A stretch of 64,000 nucleotides of DNA, taken from the NCBI GenBank assembly GCA_038731605.1, contig JAVYQP010000001.1:372001-436000 (forward strand), given 5' to 3'. How positions within the stretch are numbered: position 1 is the stretch's first letter; each line of letters starts with the position of its first letter. The position numbers were made by a program, and so were the translations under genes. Positions 42,036 to 49,843 of this stretch are shown here, piece by piece. The notes below the pieces were generated by a model. That model worked only from the letters and a program-made list of their open reading frames with translations. It had not been told where the DNA came from and ran no database searches. The DNA comes from WYZ-LMO2 sp038731605. GTDB lineage: Archaea; Halobacteriota; Archaeoglobi; Archaeoglobales; Archaeoglobaceae.

Positions 42036-42986
42036 CTAAGCTTTCTCCGCTTTTCTGAACTTCAGCAAAAAAGTGGCGCCGACTTCTGAATCGAGGAGTG
42101 AGATATCACCTCCATATCTTTGCATCAGAAGTTTTACGATAAAAAGTCCTATCCCGCTGTGGTTTGGCGAAGTCGTGAAACCGTCCTCGAATATTTTATC
42201 TCTTATCTCCTTCGCAATCCCGACTCCGTTGTCGGAGAATAGCACGTTGCAGAACTCTCCTTCCGGTTTTATATCTATGGATATCTTTTCCGCTTTCCCA
42301 TGGTCTATTGCGTTTCTTATGAGGTTGTCGAAGACCGAGTATATGCAATCGTCTGCTAAAACGACGCAGTCGCCTTGTATCGTGACCTGAACCCTGAACT
42401 TCGGAATAACCTCTTCAATTACCTCCTTGAGTCTATAAGGCTTCAGCTCCGGAGATTTTGGCAAGTATTTGGTTTGTTTTAGAATTTTTACGGCGTTGTC
42501 GAGTTTGCGAATCGCCTTACTTGCCAATTCCCCACAACTCTCTTCGAGTATCTCGAGGTAGCCTCGCACTGCGGTGAGCGAGTTTACGACGTCATGGCGG
42601 ATTATCTTCGTCGCAAGTGAGAGCAGTTCGCAGGTTTTCTGAAACTCGAGCTCTCTGCGCTTGATTTCGGAGATGTCAACGACGAAGTGCATGAACAAAT
42701 CCTCGTTCTCTAATTTAACTTGGTTCACCTTGACCATCAACCACTTTCCGAGTTTTTGCTCATACAGTTCTTCCCAGCCTTTGTCTCCCCTCAAAAATGC
42801 GAGAATTCTGCAAAAAGCTGGCGGAGCGTTGAGTTCATGAAAAACCTCGTGGCACTTTTTCCCCACAACTTCGCCAAGAAATTGCTTCGAAGCTTCGTTT
42901 TGCATTAGGATTTCAAAATTCCGGTTTTGAACCGTGATTGGAACTTCGAAGCAGTCTATCAGCAACTGCAGGTCGTGTTTTTTCAT
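42036..42986 (-). CDS. PAS-domain sensor histidine kinase (orphan)
   Basis: Residues 10-110 form a PAS-like sensor domain with no membrane helix, so it senses a cytoplasmic signal. TKIIRHDVVNSLTAVRGYLEI carries the phospho-accepting His (about residue 131). The ATPase has N box VFDNLIRNAIDHG, G1 LFSDNGVGIA and G2 GIGLFIVKLL. The HDVxN motif is typical of archaeal HisKA-like kinases. No response regulator is adjacent. Confidence 0.92.
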   Translation of the reverse strand: MKKHDLQLLIDCFEVPITVQNRNFEILMQNEASKQFLGEVVGKKCHEVFHELNAPPAFCRILAFLRGDKGWEELYEQKLGKWLMVKVNQVKLENEDLFMHFVVDISEIKRRELEFQKTCELLSLATKIIRHDVVNSLTAVRGYLEILEESCGELASKAIRKLDNAVKILKQTKYLPKSPELKPYRLKEVIEEVIPKFRVQVTIQGDCVVLADDCIYSVFDNLIRNAIDHGKAEKISIDIKPEGEFCNVLFSDNGVGIAKEIRDKIFEDGFTTSPNHSGIGLFIVKLLMQRYGGDISLLDSEVGATFLLKFRKAEKA

Positions 42987-43024
42987 GGTGATAATAGTTG
43001 TGTGAAAAATTTAAGCCTTGTGTG

Positions 43025-43378
43025 CTACTCTTCGATTGGCACAAACTTCGTTCCATAGTAAATGATCCCGTCCTCGCCCTCTTCGCCGTATCTCCTGAAA
43101 GCCTTTCTAACCTTAGTTCCTATCTCAACTTTTCCACAAACCTCTGCCAACATTCTCGCTCCGTTTTCAAACTCGATGAGCGCTATGCATTTGCCGTTGA
43201 CGACTGTGTAGCTCAAAACTCTTCCCTCGTCGCAGAGCTTTGAATCCTTCACCGCTCCTTTTCTCCTACACTTCGGGCAAATCTCCCGCTGTGGGTAGTA
43301 GTAGCTCTTGCAGTTCTCGCAGTAGCTCGCAACGACATCGTAGCGATACTTTATCTTTCTCCAAAACCTCGGAACCAT
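43025..43378 (-). CDS. DUF35 OB-fold zinc-ribbon partner of thiolase/HMG-CoA synthase
   Basis: The 117 residues begin with a rubredoxin-like ribbon (YCENCKSYYYPQREICPKC) and continue as an OB fold (VLSYTVVNGKCIALIEFENGARM). In archaea this protein bridges acetoacetyl-CoA thiolase and HMG-CoA synthase and holds a shared CoA-binding site, allowing direct transfer of acetoacetyl-CoA. It is five bases downstream of the thiolase gene. Confidence 0.94.
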   Translation of the reverse strand: MVPRFWRKIKYRYDVVASYCENCKSYYYPQREICPKCRRKGAVKDSKLCDEGRVLSYTVVNGKCIALIEFENGARMLAEVCGKVEIGTKVRKAFRRYGEEGEDGIIYYGTKFVPIEE

Positions 43379-43382
43379 GGGA

Positions 43383-44534
43383 TCACCTCGAGAGAATGCT
43401 TACGACTGCAGTTGCACCGCTTCCGCCAATGTTCAAAGCCAAAGCCCTACTTGCGTCTACTTGCCTTTTTCCAGCCTCGCCCCGCAACTGCAAAACCAAG
43501 TCCACGATCTGCCTTATACCAGTCGCCCCAACTGCGTGTCCGCAGGCTTTTAGCCCTCCGGAGGTGTTTACGGGAATCTTGCCCCCTATCTCGGTCTCAC
43601 CCTCTCGAATCAACTTCGCCCCTTCGCCTTTTTTCGCAAAGCCCAGATCTTCGTAGGCGAGAATTTCAGCGATCGTAAAAGAATCGTGGACTTCCGCAAC
43701 GTCGATGTCTTTTGCCTCGATTCCCGCAATTTTATACGCCTCTCTCGAAGCCCTTACGACAGCTTCGAAAGTCAGAACGTCTCTGCGGTTTTGGATCGAG
43801 AGGTAATCGCTCGCCTGCGTGCACGCATCGACGTAGACCGGCGTATCGCAGAGCTTTTTGGCAACTTCTTCACTCGCTAAGATCACCGCCGAAGCTCCAT
43901 CGCTGAGCGGAGCACAGTCGAGAACTTTTAAAGGCTCCGCAACGTATGGAGAGCTCATAACATCCTCGACGCTGATCTCTCTCCTGAACTGCGCCTTTGG
44001 GTTGTGGACGGCGTTTCTGTGATTCTTAACCGCAACCATCGCCAGATCCTCCTCCTTTGTTCCGAAGCGATGCATGTGCAACCTTGCGATGAGCGCATAG
44101 ATAGCTGGCAGATTTGCTCCTACGAAACGTTCCCACTCTTGATCTATCGCAGTTGAAAGGATCTCCATTGGGTCGTTCGCATCCGTTACCTTCTCAACAC
44201 CCGCAGCGATCACGATGTCGTGCATACCCGATGCGACAGCCATGTAGGCTTGCCTGAACGCCGAACCACCGCTTGCGTCTGCGTTCTCGACTCTAACTGC
44301 AGGGATTCCAAATTCTGCAAGCCCAGAGTGGTCTGCGATTAGCGCAGCGATGTGCTCTTGGTCGATGAACTTTCCTCCGCTCATGTTCCCGACGTAAATT
44401 GCTTCGATCTCTTTTCCTCCGATTCCAGCGTCTTCTAAGGCTGAAAGCCCAGCCGAGAGGAATATGCTACGGAAGCTCTTCTCCCAAAGCTCCCCGAATT
44501 CGGTGCTACCAACGCCGATTATTGCGACCCTCAT
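43383..44534 (-). CDS. Acetoacetyl-CoA thiolase-like protein with nucleophile Cys replaced by Asp
   Basis: The 383 residues follow the archaeal thiolase of the mevalonate complex: IIGVGSTEFGELWEKSFR, FIDQEHIAALIADHSGL and KACGHAVGATGIRQIVDL with the catalytic His. The usual nucleophile motif VEAACASG reads VENADASG here, so residue 86 is Asp (codon at 44277-44279) and not Cys. Without Cys, normal Claisen chemistry is unlikely unless another residue serves. The protein may be structural, may decarboxylate, or may be a specialised subfamily. It overlaps HMG-CoA synthase by four bases. Confidence 0.88.
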   Translation of the reverse strand: MRVAIIGVGSTEFGELWEKSFRSIFLSAGLSALEDAGIGGKEIEAIYVGNMSGGKFIDQEHIAALIADHSGLAEFGIPAVRVENADASGGSAFRQAYMAVASGMHDIVIAAGVEKVTDANDPMEILSTAIDQEWERFVGANLPAIYALIARLHMHRFGTKEEDLAMVAVKNHRNAVHNPKAQFRREISVEDVMSSPYVAEPLKVLDCAPLSDGASAVILASEEVAKKLCDTPVYVDACTQASDYLSIQNRRDVLTFEAVVRASREAYKIAGIEAKDIDVAEVHDSFTIAEILAYEDLGFAKKGEGAKLIREGETEIGGKIPVNTSGGLKACGHAVGATGIRQIVDLVLQLRGEAGKRQVDASRALALNIGGSGATAVVSILSR

Positions 44535-45559
44535 CTTATCATCCTCCTGTGCTTCAAATAGAGCCCGTAGTCGATGTAAACTCCCCTCTTTGCCTTATCC
44601 CATACCTGTGCATTCCTCGGGAACTCTAAGATTTTTTCAGTCACGTAGATTGCAAATGCATCGCTTCCTGCACCGGAACCAAAGGATGCAAGGAGAATCC
44701 TCTCCCCAGGTTTGGCTTTATCGAGAACTCCGCAAAGTCCCATTAAGGAAGAGGCGCTGTATGTGTTGCCTATAACTCGGACGAGCATACCGTCTGCGAT
44801 CTTTTCTTCGCTGAATCCGAGCATTGACGCAACTCTTTGCGGAAACTTCGCATTCGGCTGATGGAAAACCGCATAATCGAAGTCTTTGGCGGAGTAGCCG
44901 TATTCCTCCATTAGTCTTCTCACAGCGTTTACGATATGCCTGAAATAAGCCGGCGAACCCGTGAATCGACCACCATGGCTCGGATAAGGCTGGAGATCTC
45001 TTCGCCAGAAGTCAGGAGTGTCGCTTGTATATGAAACCGTCGCCTCAATGACTGCAATCGGATCCTTCCCCACAAGGATTGCAACCGCTCCAGCGCCAGC
45101 TGCGTATTCGAGCGCATCCCCGGGCTTAGCTTGCGCCACATCCGAGCCGATTGCAAGCCCGTATTCGATCATATCAGACTTTACCATTGCATAGCAAATC
45201 TGAATTCCAGCCGTCGCAGCTTTGCAGGCAAATTCGAGATCAGCGCAGAAGTAATGGTTTCCTACGCCTAAGGCTTCGCCAACAATCGTTGCAGTCGGCT
45301 TTACTGCGTATGGGTGGCTTTCTGATCCTACGAAGACTGCTCCAATTTTCTTCGGGTCTATTTTTGCCCTCGCAACAGCTTCCCTGCTCGCCTCGACAGC
45401 CATCGTCGCGGTGTCTTCGTCGACGTCTGGCACGGACTTCTCAAAAACCCCAAGGCTTTGCTTTATCGCCTCCGCATCCTCGTTCCAGATTCTTGCAATC
45501 TCATCAATTTTTATCCTAAACTTTGGGATATAAGTCCCGTAGGAGACGATACCTATCAT
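44531..45559 (-). CDS. Hydroxymethylglutaryl-CoA synthase
   Basis: Joins acetyl-CoA and acetoacetyl-CoA to HMG-CoA for mevalonate synthesis. GIVSYGTYIPKFRI starts the fold; DLEFACKAATAGIQI carries the nucleophilic Cys; YAVFHQPNAKFPQRVA holds the catalytic His; and LLASFGSGAGSDAFAI is the C-terminal glycine block. The length of 342 residues is archaeal. It sits in a four-gene operon with a regulator, the thiolase and the DUF35 bridge, with four-base overlaps on both sides. Confidence 0.95.
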   Translation of the reverse strand: MIGIVSYGTYIPKFRIKIDEIARIWNEDAEAIKQSLGVFEKSVPDVDEDTATMAVEASREAVARAKIDPKKIGAVFVGSESHPYAVKPTATIVGEALGVGNHYFCADLEFACKAATAGIQICYAMVKSDMIEYGLAIGSDVAQAKPGDALEYAAGAGAVAILVGKDPIAVIEATVSYTSDTPDFWRRDLQPYPSHGGRFTGSPAYFRHIVNAVRRLMEEYGYSAKDFDYAVFHQPNAKFPQRVASMLGFSEEKIADGMLVRVIGNTYSASSLMGLCGVLDKAKPGERILLASFGSGAGSDAFAIYVTEKILEFPRNAQVWDKAKRGVYIDYGLYLKHRRMIR

Positions 45560-46236
45560 AGAAAACTCCTCCTCAGATTTTCAACGATTTGAGAAATTTC
45601 GAGATCCGTTTTGATCAACGGAATCCTTTCAACTTCCGCAAGCTTTAACGCAATTTCATCGACTTTTGAAACGCCGTGGAGAACGACCGTCGATGGTTTA
45701 AGAGATGAAACTCTGACAGCGACCATCGGCGATCTGCCAGTTGTCACCTTCGTGAACACAAGTGCCCTCTCGCTCGTGAGCCCGAAGAGCTTGTAGAAAT
45801 CGTATGAGCTAAACCTTAAAATTGCGTTCAAGCTGTCGATTATCGTGTGCCCGTTGATCAACTTCTCGAACTCGTTTAGTCTTTTTCCCTCGATAGCGTT
45901 GCAAAACTCGTCGATCCCAACGCTTTTCGAATACTCAACGATGTCGATGACCGCAGGCGGTAAGTCGAAGAGGTCTGCGAACTTCGAAACAACCCTTCCT
46001 CCCTTCTCGAGGTCGATCTCGAGCAAGGCGTTGACGAACCTCCTTATGAAAGCGACACCCGGGCTTCTTCTGTTGGACTCGTAGTCGCTTATAACTGAAG
46101 GTGAGATCGCCAACTTCTTCGCAACCTCGCTTTGGGATGTGGAAAAGATAATCCTCCACTTTTTCATCGTTTCTCCGCTGTTTTCAGCCAAAACGATCTC
46201 ACCACAAATTTTCTCAGCAAGTCTTCGCAGATCCAC
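45556..46236 (-). CDS. XRE-type helix-turn-helix regulator of the HMG-CoA operon
   Basis: Residues 25-65 form an XRE helix-turn-helix (SQSEVAKKLAISPSVISDYE). A C-terminal domain of about 110 residues (NGHTIIDSLNAILRF, then GRSPMVAVRVSSLKP) may bind a ligand. This architecture is seen in archaea just upstream of HMG-CoA synthase, and here the gene overlaps it by four bases. It therefore probably controls the first steps of lipid synthesis. The GTG at 46236 lies 27 bases from a TTTATAAA box. Confidence 0.88.
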   Translation of the reverse strand: MDLRRLAEKICGEIVLAENSGETMKKWRIIFSTSQSEVAKKLAISPSVISDYESNRRSPGVAFIRRFVNALLEIDLEKGGRVVSKFADLFDLPPAVIDIVEYSKSVGIDEFCNAIEGKRLNEFEKLINGHTIIDSLNAILRFSSYDFYKLFGLTSERALVFTKVTTGRSPMVAVRVSSLKPSTVVLHGVSKVDEIALKLAEVERIPLIKTDLEISQIVENLRRSFL

Positions 46237-46294
46237 AAAAAAAGTTTATTTCAGGTTTATAAATTTAACTGATTGTCTAATGCTACTTCGACTT

Positions 46295-47611
46295 TCATCG
46301 AACCTTCTCCCATTTATAAAGCTCCACGACGTCTGCGAGCGTTCTACCCTTTTCCTCGATCTCAGCCCTTATCCTATCTTCGGCTTTCTTCACTTCAAAA
46401 GCCCTTTTTGCAATCTCGTAAGCCCTTTGCTTCGGAATTACCATCACACCGTTGTCATCTGCGATTATCCAGTCTCCCGGGTTCACCTCAATTCCCCCGC
46501 AAAATATGCGGACGTTTATTTCCCCGAATCCCTTGGGCTCACCAGCGTTCGGGACTTCTCTCTTCGCAAAGACTGGAAAACCAAGAGCTCTTATGTCATC
46601 AACGTCTCTCACGGCGCCATCGATGATAACTCCCGCGATCTTCCTGTTTAGACAGCTCCTCGTCGCCAACTCGCCCCAAACCGCAGTTGTGTCGCCGGAG
46701 CACTTTATAACGAGCACATCTCCCTCTCCAGCGACGTTTATTGCCTCAACCGTTTTAGCCCAGTCCCCATCCATCGTGCTAACTGTTACCGCTTTGCCAA
46801 CGACTTTCTTTCCACGAACGAGCGGGTAAATGCCTTGCATTGCCTTAGCTCTGTGCATCGCATCGCTTACGTTTGGCGTAGATACTTTCATGAGCAACTC
46901 TCTGATCTCGTCGTCGACGTTTTTCTTCACAAAGGTCCCAGCCTTTGAATCTATGGCTTCCCTTATTTTTCTCGCAGACTCCGTGACGTTCCTCGACTTG
47001 ACGATGTTGCTACCAACGATCACGATCTTAGCTCCGAGGGAAACGCAAACCGCAGCTCTCTCTGCGTCAAGACCGCCTGCGGTTGCAACTGGGATATTCA
47101 CACTCTGAACGATCTCCTTCAAAACTTCGATTGGATCCATGCCGATCATCTGCTGATCTATGCCAACGTGAACGTTCACATAATCTACGCCCATCGCTTC
47201 AAGCTCCTTAGCTCTTTCTACTGGCTTTGGATGATTTATGAGATCGACCATGATCTCGCAACCGTATTTCCTTCCAGCCCTTATAGCTTCTGCGATCGTC
47301 GCATCGTTCGACAAAGCCAATATTATCGCAACGTCCGCACCACTTTTTGCAGCCATTTCGACTTCAACCGCTCCCGTGTCGATGGTTTTCATGTCCGCAA
47401 CTATTTTGCGGTCTTTGAACTTCTTTTTTAGTTCACGAATCGCATTCATCCCCTCGCTCTTTATCAGCGGAGTTCCTGCTTCGATCCAATCTGCTCCACC
47501 CTTTATCGCCTCCTCAGCTATCTCTATAGCCCTCTTCATCTCCACGAGATCGAGGGCCACTTGCAGTATTGGCTTGTCCATGATAAAATTTATTAAGTCA
47601 AGGATTTTCAT
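46295..47611 (-). CDS. Bifunctional 3-hexulose-6-phosphate synthase / RraA-like protein
   Basis: Residues about 12-225 are a hexulose-phosphate synthase TIM barrel: PILQVALDLVEMKRAIEIAEE, VADMKTIDTGAVEVEMAAKSG and DYVNVHVGIDQQM. Residues about 240-430 form an RraA-like domain: TPNVSDAMHRAKAMQGI, GDWAKTVEAIN, GELATRSCLNRKIAGVIIDG and VRDVDDIRALGFPVFA. Archaea use the synthase in reverse to make ribulose 5-phosphate and formaldehyde. The RraA-like fold also includes aldolases, so it need not be an RNase regulator. MDKPILQVAL at 47581 is an alternative start. Confidence 0.93.
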   Translation of the reverse strand: MKILDLINFIMDKPILQVALDLVEMKRAIEIAEEAIKGGADWIEAGTPLIKSEGMNAIRELKKKFKDRKIVADMKTIDTGAVEVEMAAKSGADVAIILALSNDATIAEAIRAGRKYGCEIMVDLINHPKPVERAKELEAMGVDYVNVHVGIDQQMIGMDPIEVLKEIVQSVNIPVATAGGLDAERAAVCVSLGAKIVIVGSNIVKSRNVTESARKIREAIDSKAGTFVKKNVDDEIRELLMKVSTPNVSDAMHRAKAMQGIYPLVRGKKVVGKAVTVSTMDGDWAKTVEAINVAGEGDVLVIKCSGDTTAVWGELATRSCLNRKIAGVIIDGAVRDVDDIRALGFPVFAKREVPNAGEPKGFGEINVRIFCGGIEVNPGDWIIADDNGVMVIPKQRAYEIAKRAFEVKKAEDRIRAEIEEKGRTLADVVELYKWEKVR

Positions 47612-47640
47612 TCTTTCCCTCGAAAGAGAAAAATCGAAAA

Positions 47641-47650
47641 GTTTATAAAC
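47641..47650. promoter_or_regulatory. Palindromic TATA box between the HPS-RraA and DUF22 genes
   Basis: GTTTATAAAC is a perfect palindrome centred at 47645.5. The minus ATG (47611) is 34.5 bases away behind GAGGGAAAGA and the plus ATG (47683) 37.5 bases away behind AAGGTGG. Both messages would have short leaders with ribosome-binding sites, unlike the leaderless pairs. Confidence 0.6.
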
Positions 47651-47682
47651 AATAACGTTTAATTATTAACAAAGGTGGTAGC

Positions 47683-48978
47683 ATGAAGCTGGAGATGAAG
47701 TATTGGGTCGATGTGTTTGGTGGGAAGCTTGAGAAACTCGAAGTAGATCTGAAGCCCTTTGGATTTAGGATGGCGCCTATGGCGCAGGTGAGAACGCTCA
47801 TCGCAGATAGGGATACAGTGGTTGAAAAGGGAAAGCCCACGATCGTGAAGGTTCAGACGATAACGCTACCCTCAAACACCTTCGTTGGACCGCTGAACAT
47901 AATGCGTCATGCCTTGGGATGTGTTCTCGACGTTCTCGAATGCGGTGTGCCGACAAGGGTTGAGGAGGAGAAGTGCATAAACAACGTTGTGTTCTTGCCG
48001 ATTGAGAGCGGGGAGATAAAGAAGGGAGACATCGTCGGAGCTTTAAAGGTTTTCTATGTAAAAACGGGCTTTCTTGGAAAAACTCTGAACATAGGGGAAC
48101 CGAAGGTTGAAGTGATCAAGGAGAAAGTCGTTGGTAACCTCGTTTGGAGGGATAACGGCAACGTTCACAGTGAGAGAGTAGAGGTGGAAGACCTCACCTA
48201 CGGGCGAACGCACGTGGCGCTTTGGGAGCCCGTGGTTGCGGATGAAGAAGTTCAGCTGAGAGCTGGAGAAGTCGTAAAGATAAAGATAAGGGATATCGAG
48301 ATCCCAGCAAACACGATCGTTGTCCCAATCGGATTTGCGATGAACGCATACGGCAGTTTGGTTGACGTCGTAGAGATGGGAAGACCTTCAAGGGTCGAGG
48401 AAGAGAAAAAGATAACCCATGCGGTATTCCTCCCGATTGAAGACGGAAAGGTCGAGAAGGGGGACTTGCTCGGTGCAATCTCAATCTACTTCGTTGGACT
48501 TAGGGATTACAGAGCAATAGTCCAAGGGGTGCCAAAGGAGTTCACAATGGTATACAGGAGTGGCGAAGGAGTGATAAGAAAGACCGTGAAACTGGATCCC
48601 TTCGGATTCCAGAGGAAACCTGTTGCGAGATGGGAGCTGTTGATTGCGGACGAGAGGAAGAAGCTACAGGCTGGAAAGGCTTGTCTTGTTGCAGTTAAGA
48701 AACTGAAGATACCAAGGAACTCACTGATATACCCGATGCACATAATGAGAAACCCCTACGGAGTTTTCATTGACGTTGTCTTGGAAAAGCTTGCGAGAGT
48801 TGAGGAGGAGAAAACGATAAGCAAAGTCGTCTTCTTGCCTTTGATCGACGGAGAAATAAGCAAGGGAGATCTAATAGGGATAATAAACATCTACGACGTC
48901 GAGGTTAGCACAGTCGAGAAGTTAAAGAGTTGGGTTAGCGAGTGGATCGAAGCGCAACAGCAGATCCTATACGAGTAA
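47683..48978 (+). CDS. Triple-repeat protein of DUF22 type, paralogue 2
   Basis: The 431 residues contain three modules with a period of about 140. The motif is PLNIMRHALGCVLDV (70-84), PIGFAMNAYGSLVDV (215-229) and PMHIMRNPYGVFIDV (351-365). Each continues with RVEEEK and then KGDIVG, KGDLLG or KGDLIG. All three repeats are better preserved than in the paralogue at 24916. There is no signal peptide or catalytic motif; the pattern suggests stacked beta domains. AAGGTGG precedes the ATG. It diverges from the HPS-RraA gene, hinting at co-regulation, but function is unknown. Confidence 0.87.
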   Translation: MKLEMKYWVDVFGGKLEKLEVDLKPFGFRMAPMAQVRTLIADRDTVVEKGKPTIVKVQTITLPSNTFVGPLNIMRHALGCVLDVLECGVPTRVEEEKCINNVVFLPIESGEIKKGDIVGALKVFYVKTGFLGKTLNIGEPKVEVIKEKVVGNLVWRDNGNVHSERVEVEDLTYGRTHVALWEPVVADEEVQLRAGEVVKIKIRDIEIPANTIVVPIGFAMNAYGSLVDVVEMGRPSRVEEEKKITHAVFLPIEDGKVEKGDLLGAISIYFVGLRDYRAIVQGVPKEFTMVYRSGEGVIRKTVKLDPFGFQRKPVARWELLIADERKKLQAGKACLVAVKKLKIPRNSLIYPMHIMRNPYGVFIDVVLEKLARVEEEKTISKVVFLPLIDGEISKGDLIGIINIYDVEVSTVEKLKSWVSEWIEAQQQILYE

Positions 48979-49027
48979 TTCTTTTATTTTTGCAAAGGGA
49001 TTTATCCCGTGAGCACCCCTTTTTTTC

Positions 49028-49843
49028 ATGGATTTTGTCGAGCGCTACAACGGCTGTGGGTTGCTAATAGCGGTTAAGAGAAAAATCGCAGAAGCTACCG
49101 GGGTTCAGAGGGTCGAGATATTTGAGACTGAAAGCCTCGGAAAGCTCCTCGTGATCGACGGAAAAGTTCAGCTCACCGAATTCGATGAGCACTTCTACCA
49201 TGAGATGCTCGTTCATGTGCCGATGAACAGTTGCAAAAAAGCGAAAAAAGTTCTCATCATCGGTGGTGGCGACGGTGGAGCGTTGAGAGAAGTTCTGAAG
49301 CACGACGTTGCGAAAGTTGTCCTCGTTGAAATCGATAGTAACGTTATAGAGCTTTGCAAAAAGTATCTCGGGATCGACAACAAAGCGTTCGATGATCCGA
49401 GGGTTGAAATAGTCATAGAAGACGGAAGGAAGTTTGTCGAGAACTGCGAAAGCTTTGATGTGATAATCGTGGATAGCACGGATCCAGTTGGGGTAAGCGA
49501 CCCCCTTTTCGGCAGAGACTTCTTTGCGATTTGCGATGAGAAGAGCAGGGTCTTCTGCTCTCAATCGCAGTCCCCTTTGATCCAGAGAGATCTTTTCCGA
49601 AAAACGCTCCAAAATTCTGCAGTCATGAGAAACAGGAGAGTCTTTGTTTCCACGGTTCCGACGTATCCGCTTTCGCTTTGGAGCTTCATAATCAGCGGAG
49701 ACTACAGCTTCCGATACGTTAAGAGAAACTTCAGGAAGATAGAGGGAAAAACGAGACACTACAATCCAGGGGTTCACTTTTCAGCTTTCATGCTTCCAGA
49801 ATGGCTCAAGAAGGAGGTGGAGGATGCTTCTAAGGGAAATTGA
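49028..49843 (+). CDS. speE: Polyamine aminopropyltransferase (spermidine synthase)
   Basis: Transfers aminopropyl from decarboxylated SAM to putrescine or agmatine. LLVIDGKVQLTEFDEHFYHE and LIIGGGDGGALREVLKH are the substrate and nucleotide motifs; IIVDSTDPVG holds the catalytic Asp. It has 271 residues. Archaeal enzymes often prefer agmatine or longer amines, and agmatinase lies at 54424. The end overlaps the AcnX-type gene by 20 bases. Confidence 0.95.
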   Translation: MDFVERYNGCGLLIAVKRKIAEATGVQRVEIFETESLGKLLVIDGKVQLTEFDEHFYHEMLVHVPMNSCKKAKKVLIIGGGDGGALREVLKHDVAKVVLVEIDSNVIELCKKYLGIDNKAFDDPRVEIVIEDGRKFVENCESFDVIIVDSTDPVGVSDPLFGRDFFAICDEKSRVFCSQSQSPLIQRDLFRKTLQNSAVMRNRRVFVSTVPTYPLSLWSFIISGDYSFRYVKRNFRKIEGKTRHYNPGVHFSAFMLPEWLKKEVEDASKGN

